Both the position numbers and the translations under genes were made by a program. A stretch of DNA of 64,000 nucleotides from Bog-950 sp964423405 (lineage in GTDB: Bacteria; Bacteroidota; Bacteroidia; Chitinophagales; LD1): positions 1 to 64,000 of the forward strand of contig CAYREY010000016.1 in the NCBI GenBank assembly GCA_964423405.1. The letters are read 5' to 3'. The notes beneath the pieces are model-generated. The model did not search any database. It saw nothing but the letters and a program-made list of their open reading frames with translations, and was not told the DNA's origin. Positions 33,194-42,199 of this stretch are shown one piece after another (the stretch's first letter is position 1; each line of letters opens with the position of its first letter).

Positions 33194-36052
33194 ATGCCTA
33201 AGAATTCTGCCATCAAGCACACCCTGATCATCGGCTCGGGCCCTATTGTTATTGGCCAGGCCTGTGAATTTGACTACTCCGGCTCGCAAGCTGCCCGCAG
33301 TCTGCGCGAAGAAGGGATAGAAGTAACCCTGCTAAACAGTAACCCCGCTACTATTATGACCGACCCGGTGGTGGCCGATAATGTGTACCTGGAGCCTATT
33401 ACTATAGAGAGTATTGTAAAAATACTGGAGGAGCAGGAAAAGCGCGGACATATTATAGACTCGGTACTGCCTACCATGGGTGGCCAAACTGCCCTTAACC
33501 TGTGCATGGAAGCTTACGAACTGGGCCTGTGGCAAAAATATAATGTAAACGTACTGGGTGCCGATTTTAAAGCGATAAAGAAAACCGAAGACCGCGAAGA
33601 ATACCGCAAGTGGATGATTGAGCTGGGTATTTCGGTAGCGCCGGGCATAACCTGTAACTCGTTTCTTGAAGGTAAAGAGGCCGCACAAAAAACCGGTTTC
33701 CCGTTGGTAATACGTCCATCGTTTACACTGGGTGGCAGCGGTGGTTCGTTTGTACATACTAAAGAGGAGTTCGACGAGAAACTACAACGCGGCCTTGCTG
33801 CATCGCCTACCCACGAGGTACTGGTAGAGAAAGCTGTACTTGGCTGGAAAGAATTTGAGCTGGAAGTAATGAAAGATGCCACCGGCAACTTTGTGGTAAT
33901 ATGTACTGTAGAGAACTTTGACCCAATGGGCATACACACCGGCGACTCGATAACCGTAGCGCCGGCCATGACCCTTAGCGATACCGCCTACCAGCGTATG
34001 CGCGAATACGCCAAGCTAATGATATGCGACCTGCCGGGCTTTGCCGGCGGCTGTAACATACAGTTTGCTATCGACCCCGTTACTGAGGATATTATATCGA
34101 TAGAGATGAACCCGCGCGTATCGCGCTCATCGGCACTGGCCAGCAAGGCTACCGGTTACCCTATTGCCAAAATAGCCGCCAAGCTGGCCATAGGCTATAA
34201 CCTGGATGAACTTAAAAACCAGATTACCAAAACCACGTCGGCTTTCTTCGAGCCATCGCTTGATTATGTGATAGTAAAAATACCGCGCTGGAACTTTGAT
34301 AAGTTTGCCGGTTGCGATGATAGCCTTGGCCTGCAGATGAAAGCAGTAGGAGAGGTGATGGCCATTGGCCGCAGTTTTCAGGAAGCGCTGCAGAAAGCCT
34401 GTCAGAGTTTAGAGAACAACCGCATAGGCCTGGGTGCCGATGGCAAACAGTGGGTTAATGCCAACGATATGCTGCAGGGTATTAAAACTGCCAGCTGGGA
34501 CCGCATATTCCGTATATACGATGCACTTAAATTAGGGGTGCCACTTAAAACCATACAGGATGTTACCCGTATAGACCCTTGGTTCCTTAACCAGCTGATG
34601 GAGCTGGTAGATACCGAGAAAGGCCTGCGTAAAAAGCACCTGAAAGATATTGGCGTAGAGGAGATGTTTGAGTTGAAACAGAAAGGCTACTCAGATTTAC
34701 AGCTGGCCTACCTGTTTAACGTTAGCGAAGATGAGGTGTACTACTACCGCACTAAAGAACTGGGCGTAAAGCGTGTTTACAAACTGGTAGATACCTGTGC
34801 TGCCGAGTTCGAAGCACAAACACCTTACTACTATTCATCATTCGAAAAAGCATCGGCTACCAATACCACGCTGGAGATTAACGAGAGCAAAGTATCTGAC
34901 AAAAAGAAAATTATAGTGCTGGGTAGCGGCCCTAACCGTATAGGCCAGGGTATAGAGTTCGATTACTGCTGTGTGCACGGCGTACTGGCAATTAAAGAAG
35001 CCGGCTACGAAGCTATCATGATGAACTGCAACCCGGAGACTGTTAGTACCGACCCTGATATAGCCGATAAGCTATACTTTGAACCGGTGTTCTGGGAGCA
35101 CCTGCGCGAGCTGATTGAGCACGAAAAACCAGAGGGTGTAATAGTACAGCTGGGCGGACAAACAGCGCTGAAGCTTTCTAAGAACTTACACGATAACGGC
35201 ATTAAGATTATAGGCAGTAGCTACGACGCGATGGATATAGCCGAAGACCGCGAGCGCTTTAGCGATATGCTGAAACAGCTTGATATACCTTACCCACCTT
35301 ACGCCGCTGCTAAAAATGCCGAAGAGGCATTGGAGGCTGCACACCGCGTAGGCTATCCGGTACTGGTGCGCCCATCGTATGTGTTAGGCGGCCAGCGTAT
35401 GCGTATTGTTATCAACGATGAAGAGCTGACAGAAAGCGTAGTGAAGATTCTGAAGTTCTTCCCTGAGAATAACATATTGATAGACCACTTTCTTGACCGT
35501 GCCGAAGAGGCCGAGATTGATGCGATATACGATGGCGAGCAGGTAGAGATAATGGGTGTGATGGAGCACATAGAACCTGCCGGTATACACAGCGGCGATA
35601 GCAACGCTATGTTGCCACCATTTAACCTGAGCGAAAGCGTACAACACCAAATGCGCGATTACACCCGCCGCATAGCTAAAGCGCTTGAGATACGTGGTTT
35701 GATAAACATACAGTTTGCTATTAAAGATGAGAAGGTGTACGTAATAGAGGCTAACCCGCGTGCCAGCCGTACCACACCGTTTATATGCAAAGCATACAAC
35801 GTGCCTTACCTTAACTACGCTACCAAGGTAATGCTGGGCACCAATAAGATTAAAGACTTTACCTACTTTAAACGACTGGTTGGCTATGCTATTAAAGAAC
35901 CGGTGTTCAGCTTTGATAAGTTCCCTGGTGTAAGCCGCGAGCTTGGGCCGGAGATGAAGAGCACCGGCGAAGCTATCCGCTTTATTAAAGACCTGTGGGA
36001 TCCTTACTTCCGCGACCTGGTGAAGAAGAAGAGTATGTTCCTTAGCCGATAA
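33194..36052 (+). CDS. carB: Carbamoyl-phosphate synthase large subunit
   Basis: The enzyme makes carbamoyl phosphate from bicarbonate, ammonia (from the CarA subunit) and two ATP, feeding arginine and pyrimidine synthesis. ATG at 33194 gives the family start MPKNSAIKHTLIIGSGPIVI. Two homologous ATP-grasp halves are visible (first to about 550 with GQACEFDYSGSQAARSL and ENFDPMGIHTGDS; second from 565 with GSGPNRIGQGIEFDYCCVHG). The protein ends at residue 952 soon after GPEMKSTGEAIRF, so the C-terminal MGS-like regulatory domain of the E. coli enzyme (1,073 residues) is missing. Shorter forms are known in this phylum, so the gene is probably functional but without that allosteric site. carA is not in the window. 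Confidence 0.95.
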   Translation: MPKNSAIKHTLIIGSGPIVIGQACEFDYSGSQAARSLREEGIEVTLLNSNPATIMTDPVVADNVYLEPITIESIVKILEEQEKRGHIIDSVLPTMGGQTALNLCMEAYELGLWQKYNVNVLGADFKAIKKTEDREEYRKWMIELGISVAPGITCNSFLEGKEAAQKTGFPLVIRPSFTLGGSGGSFVHTKEEFDEKLQRGLAASPTHEVLVEKAVLGWKEFELEVMKDATGNFVVICTVENFDPMGIHTGDSITVAPAMTLSDTAYQRMREYAKLMICDLPGFAGGCNIQFAIDPVTEDIISIEMNPRVSRSSALASKATGYPIAKIAAKLAIGYNLDELKNQITKTTSAFFEPSLDYVIVKIPRWNFDKFAGCDDSLGLQMKAVGEVMAIGRSFQEALQKACQSLENNRIGLGADGKQWVNANDMLQGIKTASWDRIFRIYDALKLGVPLKTIQDVTRIDPWFLNQLMELVDTEKGLRKKHLKDIGVEEMFELKQKGYSDLQLAYLFNVSEDEVYYYRTKELGVKRVYKLVDTCAAEFEAQTPYYYSSFEKASATNTTLEINESKVSDKKKIIVLGSGPNRIGQGIEFDYCCVHGVLAIKEAGYEAIMMNCNPETVSTDPDIADKLYFEPVFWEHLRELIEHEKPEGVIVQLGGQTALKLSKNLHDNGIKIIGSSYDAMDIAEDRERFSDMLKQLDIPYPPYAAAKNAEEALEAAHRVGYPVLVRPSYVLGGQRMRIVINDEELTESVVKILKFFPENNILIDHFLDRAEEAEIDAIYDGEQVEIMGVMEHIEPAGIHSGDSNAMLPPFNLSESVQHQMRDYTRRIAKALEIRGLINIQFAIKDEKVYVIEANPRASRTTPFICKAYNVPYLNYATKVMLGTNKIKDFTYFKRLVGYAIKEPVFSFDKFPGVSRELGPEMKSTGEAIRFIKDLWDPYFRDLVKKKSMFLSR

Positions 36053-36056
36053 AACA

Positions 36057-36090
36057 AAAAGGGCTTTCAGTTTACTGAAAGCCCTTTTTT
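36057..36090 (+). terminator. Terminator of carB
   Basis: AAAAGGGCTTTCAG, loop TTTA, CTGAAAGCCCTTTT plus two further T: a perfect 14-bp stem with T-run, starting 5 bp after the carB stop. Confidence 0.92.
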
Positions 36091-36166
36091 GTTACCATAT
36101 ACGTTCGACGTTTTTAAAACTTCGGTTATCTGCTGGTAACAAACAATTGGCGGTACCCCCCGAAAA

Positions 36167-36236
36167 GTGTTAACCCACCCCTTGCTTAATGGCTTGATAA
36201 TTAGGTTTATGTAAAAAATGGGTGTTAACCCACCCC
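36167..36236. repeat. Two copies of a 15-bp direct repeat after carB
   Basis: GTGTTAACCCACCCC occurs at 36167-36181 and 36222-36236, 55 bp apart, in a gene-free stretch between the carB terminator and the convergent minus-strand gene ending at 36313. No open frame lies here. The repeats could be protein-binding sites or debris of a small duplication; the rest of 36091-36312 holds nothing recognisable. Confidence 0.6.
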
Positions 36237-36312
36237 CGCCTCTTTCAGGTGCTTTATATTGTTAATTTATGTAATGCATAAACGACAAAACATAGACTTC
36301 GGAAGTCTGCGT

Positions 36313-36657
36313 TTACGAGTAGTAAAAGTGGAAATCGTATTCCCACACGCCCATTATTTTCTCAATATTAAGTTTGTAATAAATGGCGTTATTGATGTTG
36401 ATCATAATGTTCTGTTTCTTATCGCCACTGCCTTTGTACATTTCAAAGTAAATAGGGATACCGCCTTTCTCTACTATGCCACCGCTGGTAAAATCGTGGC
36501 CGGTAAAAACCTGTTCGCGGCCATCGCCCATGTGCAGGGTGTAGGTTACCTTACACTCTTTACGGTTAATAGAGTTCTCTAACTCTTTAATAAAATCGGC
36601 AGCAAACATAGTTTGGGTAGAAAGCAGGATAAGTGCGATGCATAGAATTTTTCTCAT
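36313..36657 (-). CDS. Small exported protein, unknown function
   Basis: ATG at 36657 gives MRKILCIALILLSTQTMFAA, a signal peptide with probable cleavage after AA, and a 114-residue product. The mature part has about ninety residues with strands such as KVTYTLHMGDGREQVFTGHD and a C-terminal aromatic cluster (YKLNIEKIMGVWEYDFHFYY). No family recognised. It is monocistronic and convergent with carB. Confidence 0.65.
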   Translation of the reverse strand: MRKILCIALILLSTQTMFAADFIKELENSINRKECKVTYTLHMGDGREQVFTGHDFTSGGIVEKGGIPIYFEMYKGSGDKKQNIMININNAIYYKLNIEKIMGVWEYDFHFYYS

Positions 36658-36852
36658 GAAATGTTGGGTTGTTTTGTGAGTGGCTAACATATATAAAATT
36701 GTGAAAATGGAATAATTGGTTGGTATTGTCTGAATTTCGATTTTTTAAAGCCCACGAAGTCTTACCTGTATATTCAAATGTTGGTTTATTTTTAAATAAT
36801 TTCGCGACATGATGATGAACACTATGTTTTTGAGCCAATAAAACGTTTGCCT

Positions 36853-37860
36853 ATGATTGGAAGGTACTACATGAGAGGATATTTTTTGTTTATATGTCTT
36901 TTACTTTTTTTTATTTTTTCGCTATCCGCGCAGGATTCATTACGCATTTATCTCAATAAATATGAAAGCTATGTGCCTGCAAAATTTGCATCGCACTTTA
37001 TGGACTTAGTTAAGCTAAATGATTCGTCTGGTTTTTATAAAGGGTTAGATTACTATATGACGGGTAGTATACGATCAGCCGGATTATATATTAAAGTCAA
37101 GGGAGAGTTTTTAAAAACCGGAAAATTCCTTTTTTACCATCCCAATGGCAAAAAAAGCGAAGAGGGTATATTCGTTATCGACACTAACCAGGTTAGTTCG
37201 GTTAGAACCGGCAAATGGAGATATTATTATCCTGATGGCAGGCCACTAGAAGAAAAAATATTTTTAGTAAACAACGACTTTTCAACTGTACACAATCTTA
37301 CAATGAGTTATTGGGATACTGCAGGTAACCAAACGGTGGTTAAAGGTAATGGTACCTGCCAATACCCAAAGGAAATGGTTTTCGATTCGATTATTCAGAT
37401 CGCTCTTTTTACCGGTAAAGTAAAAGATGGTAAATATGATGGACAGTGGATAGGGCAATTCAATAACGGTAAAATAGCCTGCCAATACTATTATCAGGAA
37501 GGCCAATTGCTTGCTGGGAAAATTTATAATAGTAAAGCGGTTAATTTATCATTTGATACATTAAATAGCCCGGCGTTTTACGAAGGTGGTGAGGCAGAGT
37601 TAATTAGAATATATCGGGCTAGTATAAAGTACCCTCAATTAGAAATGGACAACGATATTCAGGGTACCGTTGTGGTTAGTTTTTTAGTTGACGAAGATGG
37701 GTGGTTGTCCGAGTTCACTGTAGTAAAGAGTGTTAGTTTGGGTTTGGATATAGAAGCGCTTAGGGCAGTAAGTCAATTCCCAAGATTTCGACCTAAAATG
37801 GTAAATGGCAAGCGGGTTAAAAGTGAATACACGCAAAGAATTACTTTTAAACTTGTTTAA
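36853..37860 (+). CDS. MORN-repeat protein with TonB C-terminal domain
   Basis: ATG at 36853 gives a 335-residue exported protein with a signal sequence (YFLFICLLLFFIFSLSAQ). The middle part (about 85-215) contains MORN_2-type units, as in YwqK proteins (KTGKFLFYHPNGKKSEEGIF, RTGKWRYYYPDGRPLEEKIF, GKYDGQWIGQFNNGKIACQY). The last 85 residues are a TonB C-terminal domain (DIQGTVVVSFLVDEDGWLSE, then FPRFRPKMVNGKRVKSEY). Bacteroidota have many such proteins without the usual proline-rich linker; the role may be periplasmic energy coupling or simply protein binding. The gene is more AT-rich than its neighbours. Confidence 0.8.
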   Translation: MIGRYYMRGYFLFICLLLFFIFSLSAQDSLRIYLNKYESYVPAKFASHFMDLVKLNDSSGFYKGLDYYMTGSIRSAGLYIKVKGEFLKTGKFLFYHPNGKKSEEGIFVIDTNQVSSVRTGKWRYYYPDGRPLEEKIFLVNNDFSTVHNLTMSYWDTAGNQTVVKGNGTCQYPKEMVFDSIIQIALFTGKVKDGKYDGQWIGQFNNGKIACQYYYQEGQLLAGKIYNSKAVNLSFDTLNSPAFYEGGEAELIRIYRASIKYPQLEMDNDIQGTVVVSFLVDEDGWLSEFTVVKSVSLGLDIEALRAVSQFPRFRPKMVNGKRVKSEYTQRITFKLV

Positions 37861-37935
37861 GCAAGGCTTATTGATAGTGGTTTTTCTATATGGTGCCTTG
37901 CTTACTTCTTTTATAACTTCAGTATCAGAATTTAT

Positions 37936-38517
37936 CTATTTCTTCATCACCCAACTCTTCAATCCGCTGCCTGGTACGTCCAGTTCCTGTATTAAATCAA
38001 AGCCCAGCTTTTGGTAAATAGTTACGTTTTTGGGGTCTTCGGTCTTAAGCCAAAACTCGTTCATGCCTTGCTGTTTCATATGTGCTATGCTTTGGTCTAT
38101 CAGCAACCGGCTGTAGCCTTTGCCGCGGGCACTATCTAATACCCCCAGGCACCAGATGTAACCCATGTTGCTGCCGGCGTTTTTCTTTATCCAGCCCTCG
38201 CCAATAGCATCGTGGTTTATCAGCCGCAGGGTGGTTTTGGCTCCCAGTTTAACCGGTATTAGTGCCATGCCACTGCGTACCTCGCGCCATAAGCCTAAAG
38301 GAAAACTACTGCCCGGCAAACAGATAATAGCACCCTGTTTATCGTTGGTCTCATTAACGTAACCATATTTAGCACAGGCCGCGGCGCAATGCTGGTACAG
38401 TTGGTGTAGTCCTTTGCCGCGCTGTGTTTCGGTTTTGCCTTCAAAGGCATGCAGCATTAACGGGTAGTAGTGAAATGCCTGCGCCAGTATAGCTCCGGCC
38501 TGTTGGTGTGGTAGCAT
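37936..38517 (-). CDS. GNAT family N-acetyltransferase
   Basis: The 193-residue cytoplasmic protein has the acetyl-CoA-binding signature of the GNAT fold at about 125-140 (IWCLGVLDSARGKGYSRLLI, the R/Q-x-x-G-x-G/A pattern) followed by a helix and the closing strand pair (EDPKNVTIYQKLGFDLIQEL). The N-terminal half is long and helical. The substrate cannot be told. It is the last of a set of minus-strand genes from 40939 to 37936, with 7 bp to the lipoprotein gene upstream, so these may be co-transcribed. It converges with the MORN-TonB gene. Confidence 0.85.
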   Translation of the reverse strand: MLPHQQAGAILAQAFHYYPLMLHAFEGKTETQRGKGLHQLYQHCAAACAKYGYVNETNDKQGAIICLPGSSFPLGLWREVRSGMALIPVKLGAKTTLRLINHDAIGEGWIKKNAGSNMGYIWCLGVLDSARGKGYSRLLIDQSIAHMKQQGMNEFWLKTEDPKNVTIYQKLGFDLIQELDVPGSGLKSWVMKK

Positions 38518-38524
38518 GGTGCAG

Positions 38525-38938
38525 TTATTGTTTAGGGCCTATCCAGCCAATAGCACGGTATTGGGTGGCGGTAGCGGTGTCTTCAATTATATACCACAGC
38601 GAGTCGTTACGGAAAATAGCATAGTGTGTTTTATCTACCGGGCCACTGCTGAAGCGGGTAGTAGTTTCGTTTTTCGACAGGTAACGAAGTGTATCGTTAT
38701 TAATAACAATATCGTTTTGCTGTGCAGATGATTTAAGCACAGTAAGGTACACGGTGTCGTTATTGTATAACAGCGAGTCGTACACCGGTAGTGGGCTAAA
38801 CTGCGCCGTTTCGGTGTAAGAGGATGTTTGGTACGTACCGGTAAGCGCATCTCTGTAATCAGGTCCTGCCGGTTCGGGTTTATTGCACTGTGTGGCGGCC
38901 AACAGTAGTACCAGTAGCAATAGGGGGATGTATTTCAT
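38525..38938 (-). CDS. Small lipoprotein, unknown function
   Basis: The 137-residue product starts with a lipoprotein signal peptide (MKYIPLLLLVLLLAATQC, cysteine 18). The mature part is polar and beta-rich with TGTYQTSSYTETAQF near the front, a pattern seen in small lipocalin-like lipoproteins of Bacteroidota, although the family is not certain. It lies 3 bp after the DUF218 gene and 7 bp before the GNAT gene, thus within an operon. Confidence 0.75.
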   Translation of the reverse strand: MKYIPLLLLVLLLAATQCNKPEPAGPDYRDALTGTYQTSSYTETAQFSPLPVYDSLLYNNDTVYLTVLKSSAQQNDIVINNDTLRYLSKNETTTRFSSGPVDKTHYAIFRNDSLWYIIEDTATATQYRAIGWIGPKQ

Positions 38939-38941
38939 AGC

Positions 38942-39586
38942 TTATGGTTGTGGCAACTGTGGCAGGTTGTTGTGGTTAGTGTGTGTTACCCTTGTCCAGA
39001 ATTTTTCGCGCTTATTAAGCGGTACAAAGTTGGGCACATAAGCGGGTGTGGCATCTATTACCGGTACCGGTTGGTATAGTATCTTTAATGTATCTGCCGA
39101 CATAGGTAGTATGCCCATATCGGGCATATTGGTTTGTATAAAGCCCTCTAAAAAGAAAGCCTGATAAGGGTCGGCGGCCAGGGCCACTTTTTTAAAGCCC
39201 AGTTGCTGGGCCATCAGCCAACTGTAATATACGTTCTCTTTACCATGTTCGGCTTTGGTTTCGGCAAACACGTGGTTAGCCGGTACGCCCATTTTTTCGG
39301 CTATCAGTTTCATGGCTGTGCCTTCTACATAAGGCGAGTAGCAGGCATTGCCCGAGAAGATAATGTTTTTGGCTATGCCCCGGTCATATAACATTTTAGC
39401 CCATATAATGCGGGCGTTGAATCCGTTGGTTTGTTGTTTGGCTGTATCATACGCTATACCAGGCACCACTATGGCATCGTAAGGGGCTTGCGGCAGGTGT
39501 TGGGCGGTCATGCGTGCGGCTTCCTTTGCTACATTGCAGCCGCATATAAACGTAATAAGCAAAGCAACCAGTAGTTTGTAACGCAT
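38942..39586 (-). CDS. YdcF-like (DUF218) protein, lipid-anchored
   Basis: The 214-residue product begins MRYKLLVALLITFICGCNVA, with a lipoprotein signal (cysteine in ICGC). The DUF218 domain is shown by YDAIVVPGIAYD, the region WAKMLYDRGIAKNIIFSGNA, a glutamate-containing part (YVEGTAMKLIAEKMGV) and ETKAEHGKENVYYS. DUF218 proteins such as SanA and YdcF act in envelope or vancomycin tolerance and S-adenosylmethionine binding has been reported for YdcF; the reaction is not known. The gene lies 6 bp after the helicase and 3 bp before the lipoprotein gene. Confidence 0.8.
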   Translation of the reverse strand: MRYKLLVALLITFICGCNVAKEAARMTAQHLPQAPYDAIVVPGIAYDTAKQQTNGFNARIIWAKMLYDRGIAKNIIFSGNACYSPYVEGTAMKLIAEKMGVPANHVFAETKAEHGKENVYYSWLMAQQLGFKKVALAADPYQAFFLEGFIQTNMPDMGILPMSADTLKILYQPVPVIDATPAYVPNFVPLNKREKFWTRVTHTNHNNLPQLPQP

Positions 39587-39592
39587 ACGTTT

Positions 39593-40939
39593 TTATTTTT
39601 TGTTTTTACCTCCGCGTTTGGTTTTAGGCTTGCCGTATTTCTCGCGCAATTTTTGGGCACGCGTAATTTTAGGGCCGGGTGTTTTGCTGTTCTTCTCACT
39701 CTTCTCGTGGAAGGCAGCACCCGATGGGCCTTTGCGTGGTGCCTTTAGTTCCAGGTTAGGCTGGTATATTTTAGGTATCTCGTCGCGGGTTAGCACGGTA
39801 GATATTTCCAGTTCATCCGGTAGTGGCACTACCGGTATGGTATAATCCATCAGTAGCTCTATCTGCAGGCGCATCTCCTGTTCGCGTGGTGTGCAAAAGG
39901 CAACCGCAATACCTTTTTTATCGGCGCGGCCGGTGCGGCCTATGCGGTGTATATAGTTTTCAGGTGTTTCGGGCAGGTCGAAGTTAAACACGTGGCTTAC
40001 CTCCGATACATCTATACCACGCGCTACCACATCGGTAGCAACCAGCACCCGGCATTCGCCACTGTGAAAACGGCGCACTGCTTCAAAACGGAAGTTCTGC
40101 GATTTGTTAGAGTGGATAATACCCAGGCTTTCTTCTATCATGGGGTATAGTGCATCAAACACTTCATCGGCCAGTTGCTTGGTAGCACAAAACACCAGTA
40201 CCTTGGTCATGGTTTCATCTTTCAGCAATAGCTTAAGCAGGTTTACCTTGGTATGGTAGTTGGGTACTTCGTATAAAGTCTGTTCAATATTGGCCAGTGG
40301 ACTACCCGATGGCGCTGCTTCTATCTTAACCGGTTGGTTAAAGTACTCGTCAATCATACTTTCTACATCGGTAGTAAGTGTTGCCGAAAACATAATGTTC
40401 TGGCGTTTTAAAGGCAGCAGGTCCAGTATCAGTTTTAACTGTGCGCGAAAACCCAGCGCAAGCATTTCGTCCACCTCATCTATCACCAGCTTTTTTATGG
40501 TTTTGCTTTTAAAGGCTCCCTTCAGTATCAGGTCTATCAGTCGCCCCGGTGTAGCTACTACAAAATCGGGCTGCTCCATTACCTGGCCTATTTGTGTGTT
40601 GATGTTAGTGCCACCATATACACCTATAGCCGTTACCGACATGTATTTGCTAAGCTTTTGCAACTCTTCCAATACCTGTACTACCAACTCGCGGGTGGGC
40701 ACCAGTATTAATACCTGAGTAGATTTTTCTTTACTGAATTTCCATTGGCGCAGGCAGGGTAGCAGGTATGCAAAGGTTTTACCGGTGCCGGTTTGGGCTA
40801 TACCTACTACATCGCGGCCCGACATAACCACCGAGAAAGCCCTGCCCTGTATGGTGGTAGCATGCGTGTAGCCCAAATCGTTAAGGGCGTTTAATAAAGG
40901 TGTACTAAGGTTTAAATCGGTAAAAAGTATTGCTGACAT
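39593..40939 (-). CDS. DEAD-box RNA helicase
   Basis: The 448-residue protein contains all motifs of the family: Q-motif (HATTIQGRAF), Walker A AQTGTGKT, PTRELV, TPGRLID, DEVD in place of DEAD (LVIDEVDEML), SAT, and in the second domain ATDVVARGID and HRIGRTGR. The last 60 residues are basic (ITRAQKLREKYGKPKTKRGG) and likely bind RNA. It unwinds RNA in ribosome assembly or mRNA turnover; the subfamily (RhlE-like) is not certain. ATG at 40939 is preferred over TTG three codons upstream. A -7-like TACATTTG (40953-40946) lies only 6 bp before the start, so the transcript may be almost leaderless. Confidence 0.93.
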   Translation of the reverse strand: MSAILFTDLNLSTPLLNALNDLGYTHATTIQGRAFSVVMSGRDVVGIAQTGTGKTFAYLLPCLRQWKFSKEKSTQVLILVPTRELVVQVLEELQKLSKYMSVTAIGVYGGTNINTQIGQVMEQPDFVVATPGRLIDLILKGAFKSKTIKKLVIDEVDEMLALGFRAQLKLILDLLPLKRQNIMFSATLTTDVESMIDEYFNQPVKIEAAPSGSPLANIEQTLYEVPNYHTKVNLLKLLLKDETMTKVLVFCATKQLADEVFDALYPMIEESLGIIHSNKSQNFRFEAVRRFHSGECRVLVATDVVARGIDVSEVSHVFNFDLPETPENYIHRIGRTGRADKKGIAVAFCTPREQEMRLQIELLMDYTIPVVPLPDELEISTVLTRDEIPKIYQPNLELKAPRKGPSGAAFHEKSEKNSKTPGPKITRAQKLREKYGKPKTKRGGKNKK

Positions 40940-40964
40940 TTGGCGCAAATGTAGCTAAAACCTG

Positions 40965-42095
40965 TTATGGATACTTAGCGTACAGAATATTGCTCCAGCT
41001 ATAGCAATAGTTATTGGTATTTATGCTGGCCGATATATCCTGTATGCCGTACCAGTAGCCGCCGTTTGGTGAGCTGGCGTTGCCGTCGCCGTTGGTATCG
41101 CCACCGTGTGCATCATCGTTATACGTGGTAAAGTAAACACCCGGCAGGTCGCGGCCTTCTATCTGCGATGAGCCTTCTTTTATAGAAATTTTATTATCGC
41201 CTTGTGCCAATGGGTCGTACATTTTAATAATAACGTTGGCGCCCAGTGTTAGTTTAAGGCCATCGCCTACATACAACGAACCATTCAACGCAAAAGGCAC
41301 TTCAGTTTCAAGCCAGCTTACATCGGTAGTAGCTTCGTTGGCAGTTAAGCCCATAAAAATACCATTCAGTTGGTTTATTTCGCTGGTGTTGGCCGGATTG
41401 TGAAAGGTGTTAGAGTTATCTACACTTACAAAAGGGTTAAGCAGCATAGGCTTTACGTTGCCATAAAAAGTGCAATTGGTAATCTGAAAACGATTGTCTT
41501 CGCAGTAACGTGCATCTACCACGCCGTAACCGTTGAAAGTAGTTTCGCCACCATTGTAGGCAAAGGTGCAATTGTCTATTGTGCCGTAGTAGTAAGAATA
41601 CTCTAACGTAGGCTGGCCGGCACCTGCCGATGGGCCCTCGCCGCCATACATAAAGGTGCAGTGGCTAAAGGTACAGTTGTTGTTATTAATAATAATGCCT
41701 CCCCAATCGCCGCGGGCAGGGCTGGTAACGCTGCCATCGCCGTTGGTATCGCCACCGTGTGCATCATCTTTGCTTGATGTAAATACAACCGGTTTGGCGG
41801 CTGTGCCAGCGGCAATAATGCGCCCCGAGTTAGAAACAAGAATAGAGTTATCGCCTACTATGGGGTTAAATTTAATAATAGCACCGGCCTCTATAGTTAA
41901 GGTACTGGTAACACTTATCTGGTTTACGTTTATTACGTACACATGGCAGTCGCTCCAGGTGGTAGGTGTAGTTATATCGGTGGTAATAGTCACCACCTCG
42001 GGTGTACAGGTATTGTTGTTATTGTTGTCTTCGTCTTTTTGGCAGGATGATACAGCAAACAAACTAAGTAGTAGAAATATGTAATAGTTTCTCAT
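40965..42095 (-). CDS. Beta-helix lipoprotein with duplicated Asp-rich motif
   Basis: The 376-residue protein has a lipoprotein signal (MRNYYIFLLLSLFAVSSCQK), a short N-rich linker and a right-handed parallel beta-helix built from repeating strands (GAIIKFNPIVGDNSILVSNS, IIINNNNCTFSHCTFMYGGE, TIDNCTFAYNGG). Two copies of a loop DDAHGGDTNGDG followed by a short W-containing turn appear near residues 110 and 330 and resemble calcium-binding DxNxDG loops. Such proteins are often displayed at the cell surface; no active site for polysaccharide cleavage is visible. The nucleotide sequence of the two loops is nearly identical over about 36 bp. Confidence 0.8.
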   Translation of the reverse strand: MRNYYIFLLLSLFAVSSCQKDEDNNNNNTCTPEVVTITTDITTPTTWSDCHVYVINVNQISVTSTLTIEAGAIIKFNPIVGDNSILVSNSGRIIAAGTAAKPVVFTSSKDDAHGGDTNGDGSVTSPARGDWGGIIINNNNCTFSHCTFMYGGEGPSAGAGQPTLEYSYYYGTIDNCTFAYNGGETTFNGYGVVDARYCEDNRFQITNCTFYGNVKPMLLNPFVSVDNSNTFHNPANTSEINQLNGIFMGLTANEATTDVSWLETEVPFALNGSLYVGDGLKLTLGANVIIKMYDPLAQGDNKISIKEGSSQIEGRDLPGVYFTTYNDDAHGGDTNGDGNASSPNGGYWYGIQDISASINTNNYCYSWSNILYAKYP

Positions 42096-42129
42096 GTGTA
42101 TTGTTTCGCGCTAAGCTATAAAAAATCAA

Positions 42130-42160
42130 TTGCAACAATCTGACAAAAAGGGTAACTTGG
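42130..42160 (+). promoter_or_regulatory. Promoter candidate for the hydroxylase gene
   Basis: TTG (42130-42132), 20 nt, TAACTTGG (42153-42160) fits the -33/-7 spacing and TAnnTTTG-like element of Bacteroidota, 39 bp before the GTG start at 42200. Confidence 0.45.
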
Positions 42161-42199
42161 CGTAGTAAACAACATTCAACTAACTAAACCCACTTACCC

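Noticed and set aside
36091..36312. Replication origin-like site in the gene-free stretch after carB
   Set aside because: No DnaA boxes (TTATCCACA) were seen; only the 15-bp pair is present.
37328..37345. Third TetR operator (AACCAAACGGTGGTTA)
   Set aside because: It shares only part of the motif, is less symmetric at the required positions and lies inside the MORN-TonB coding region.
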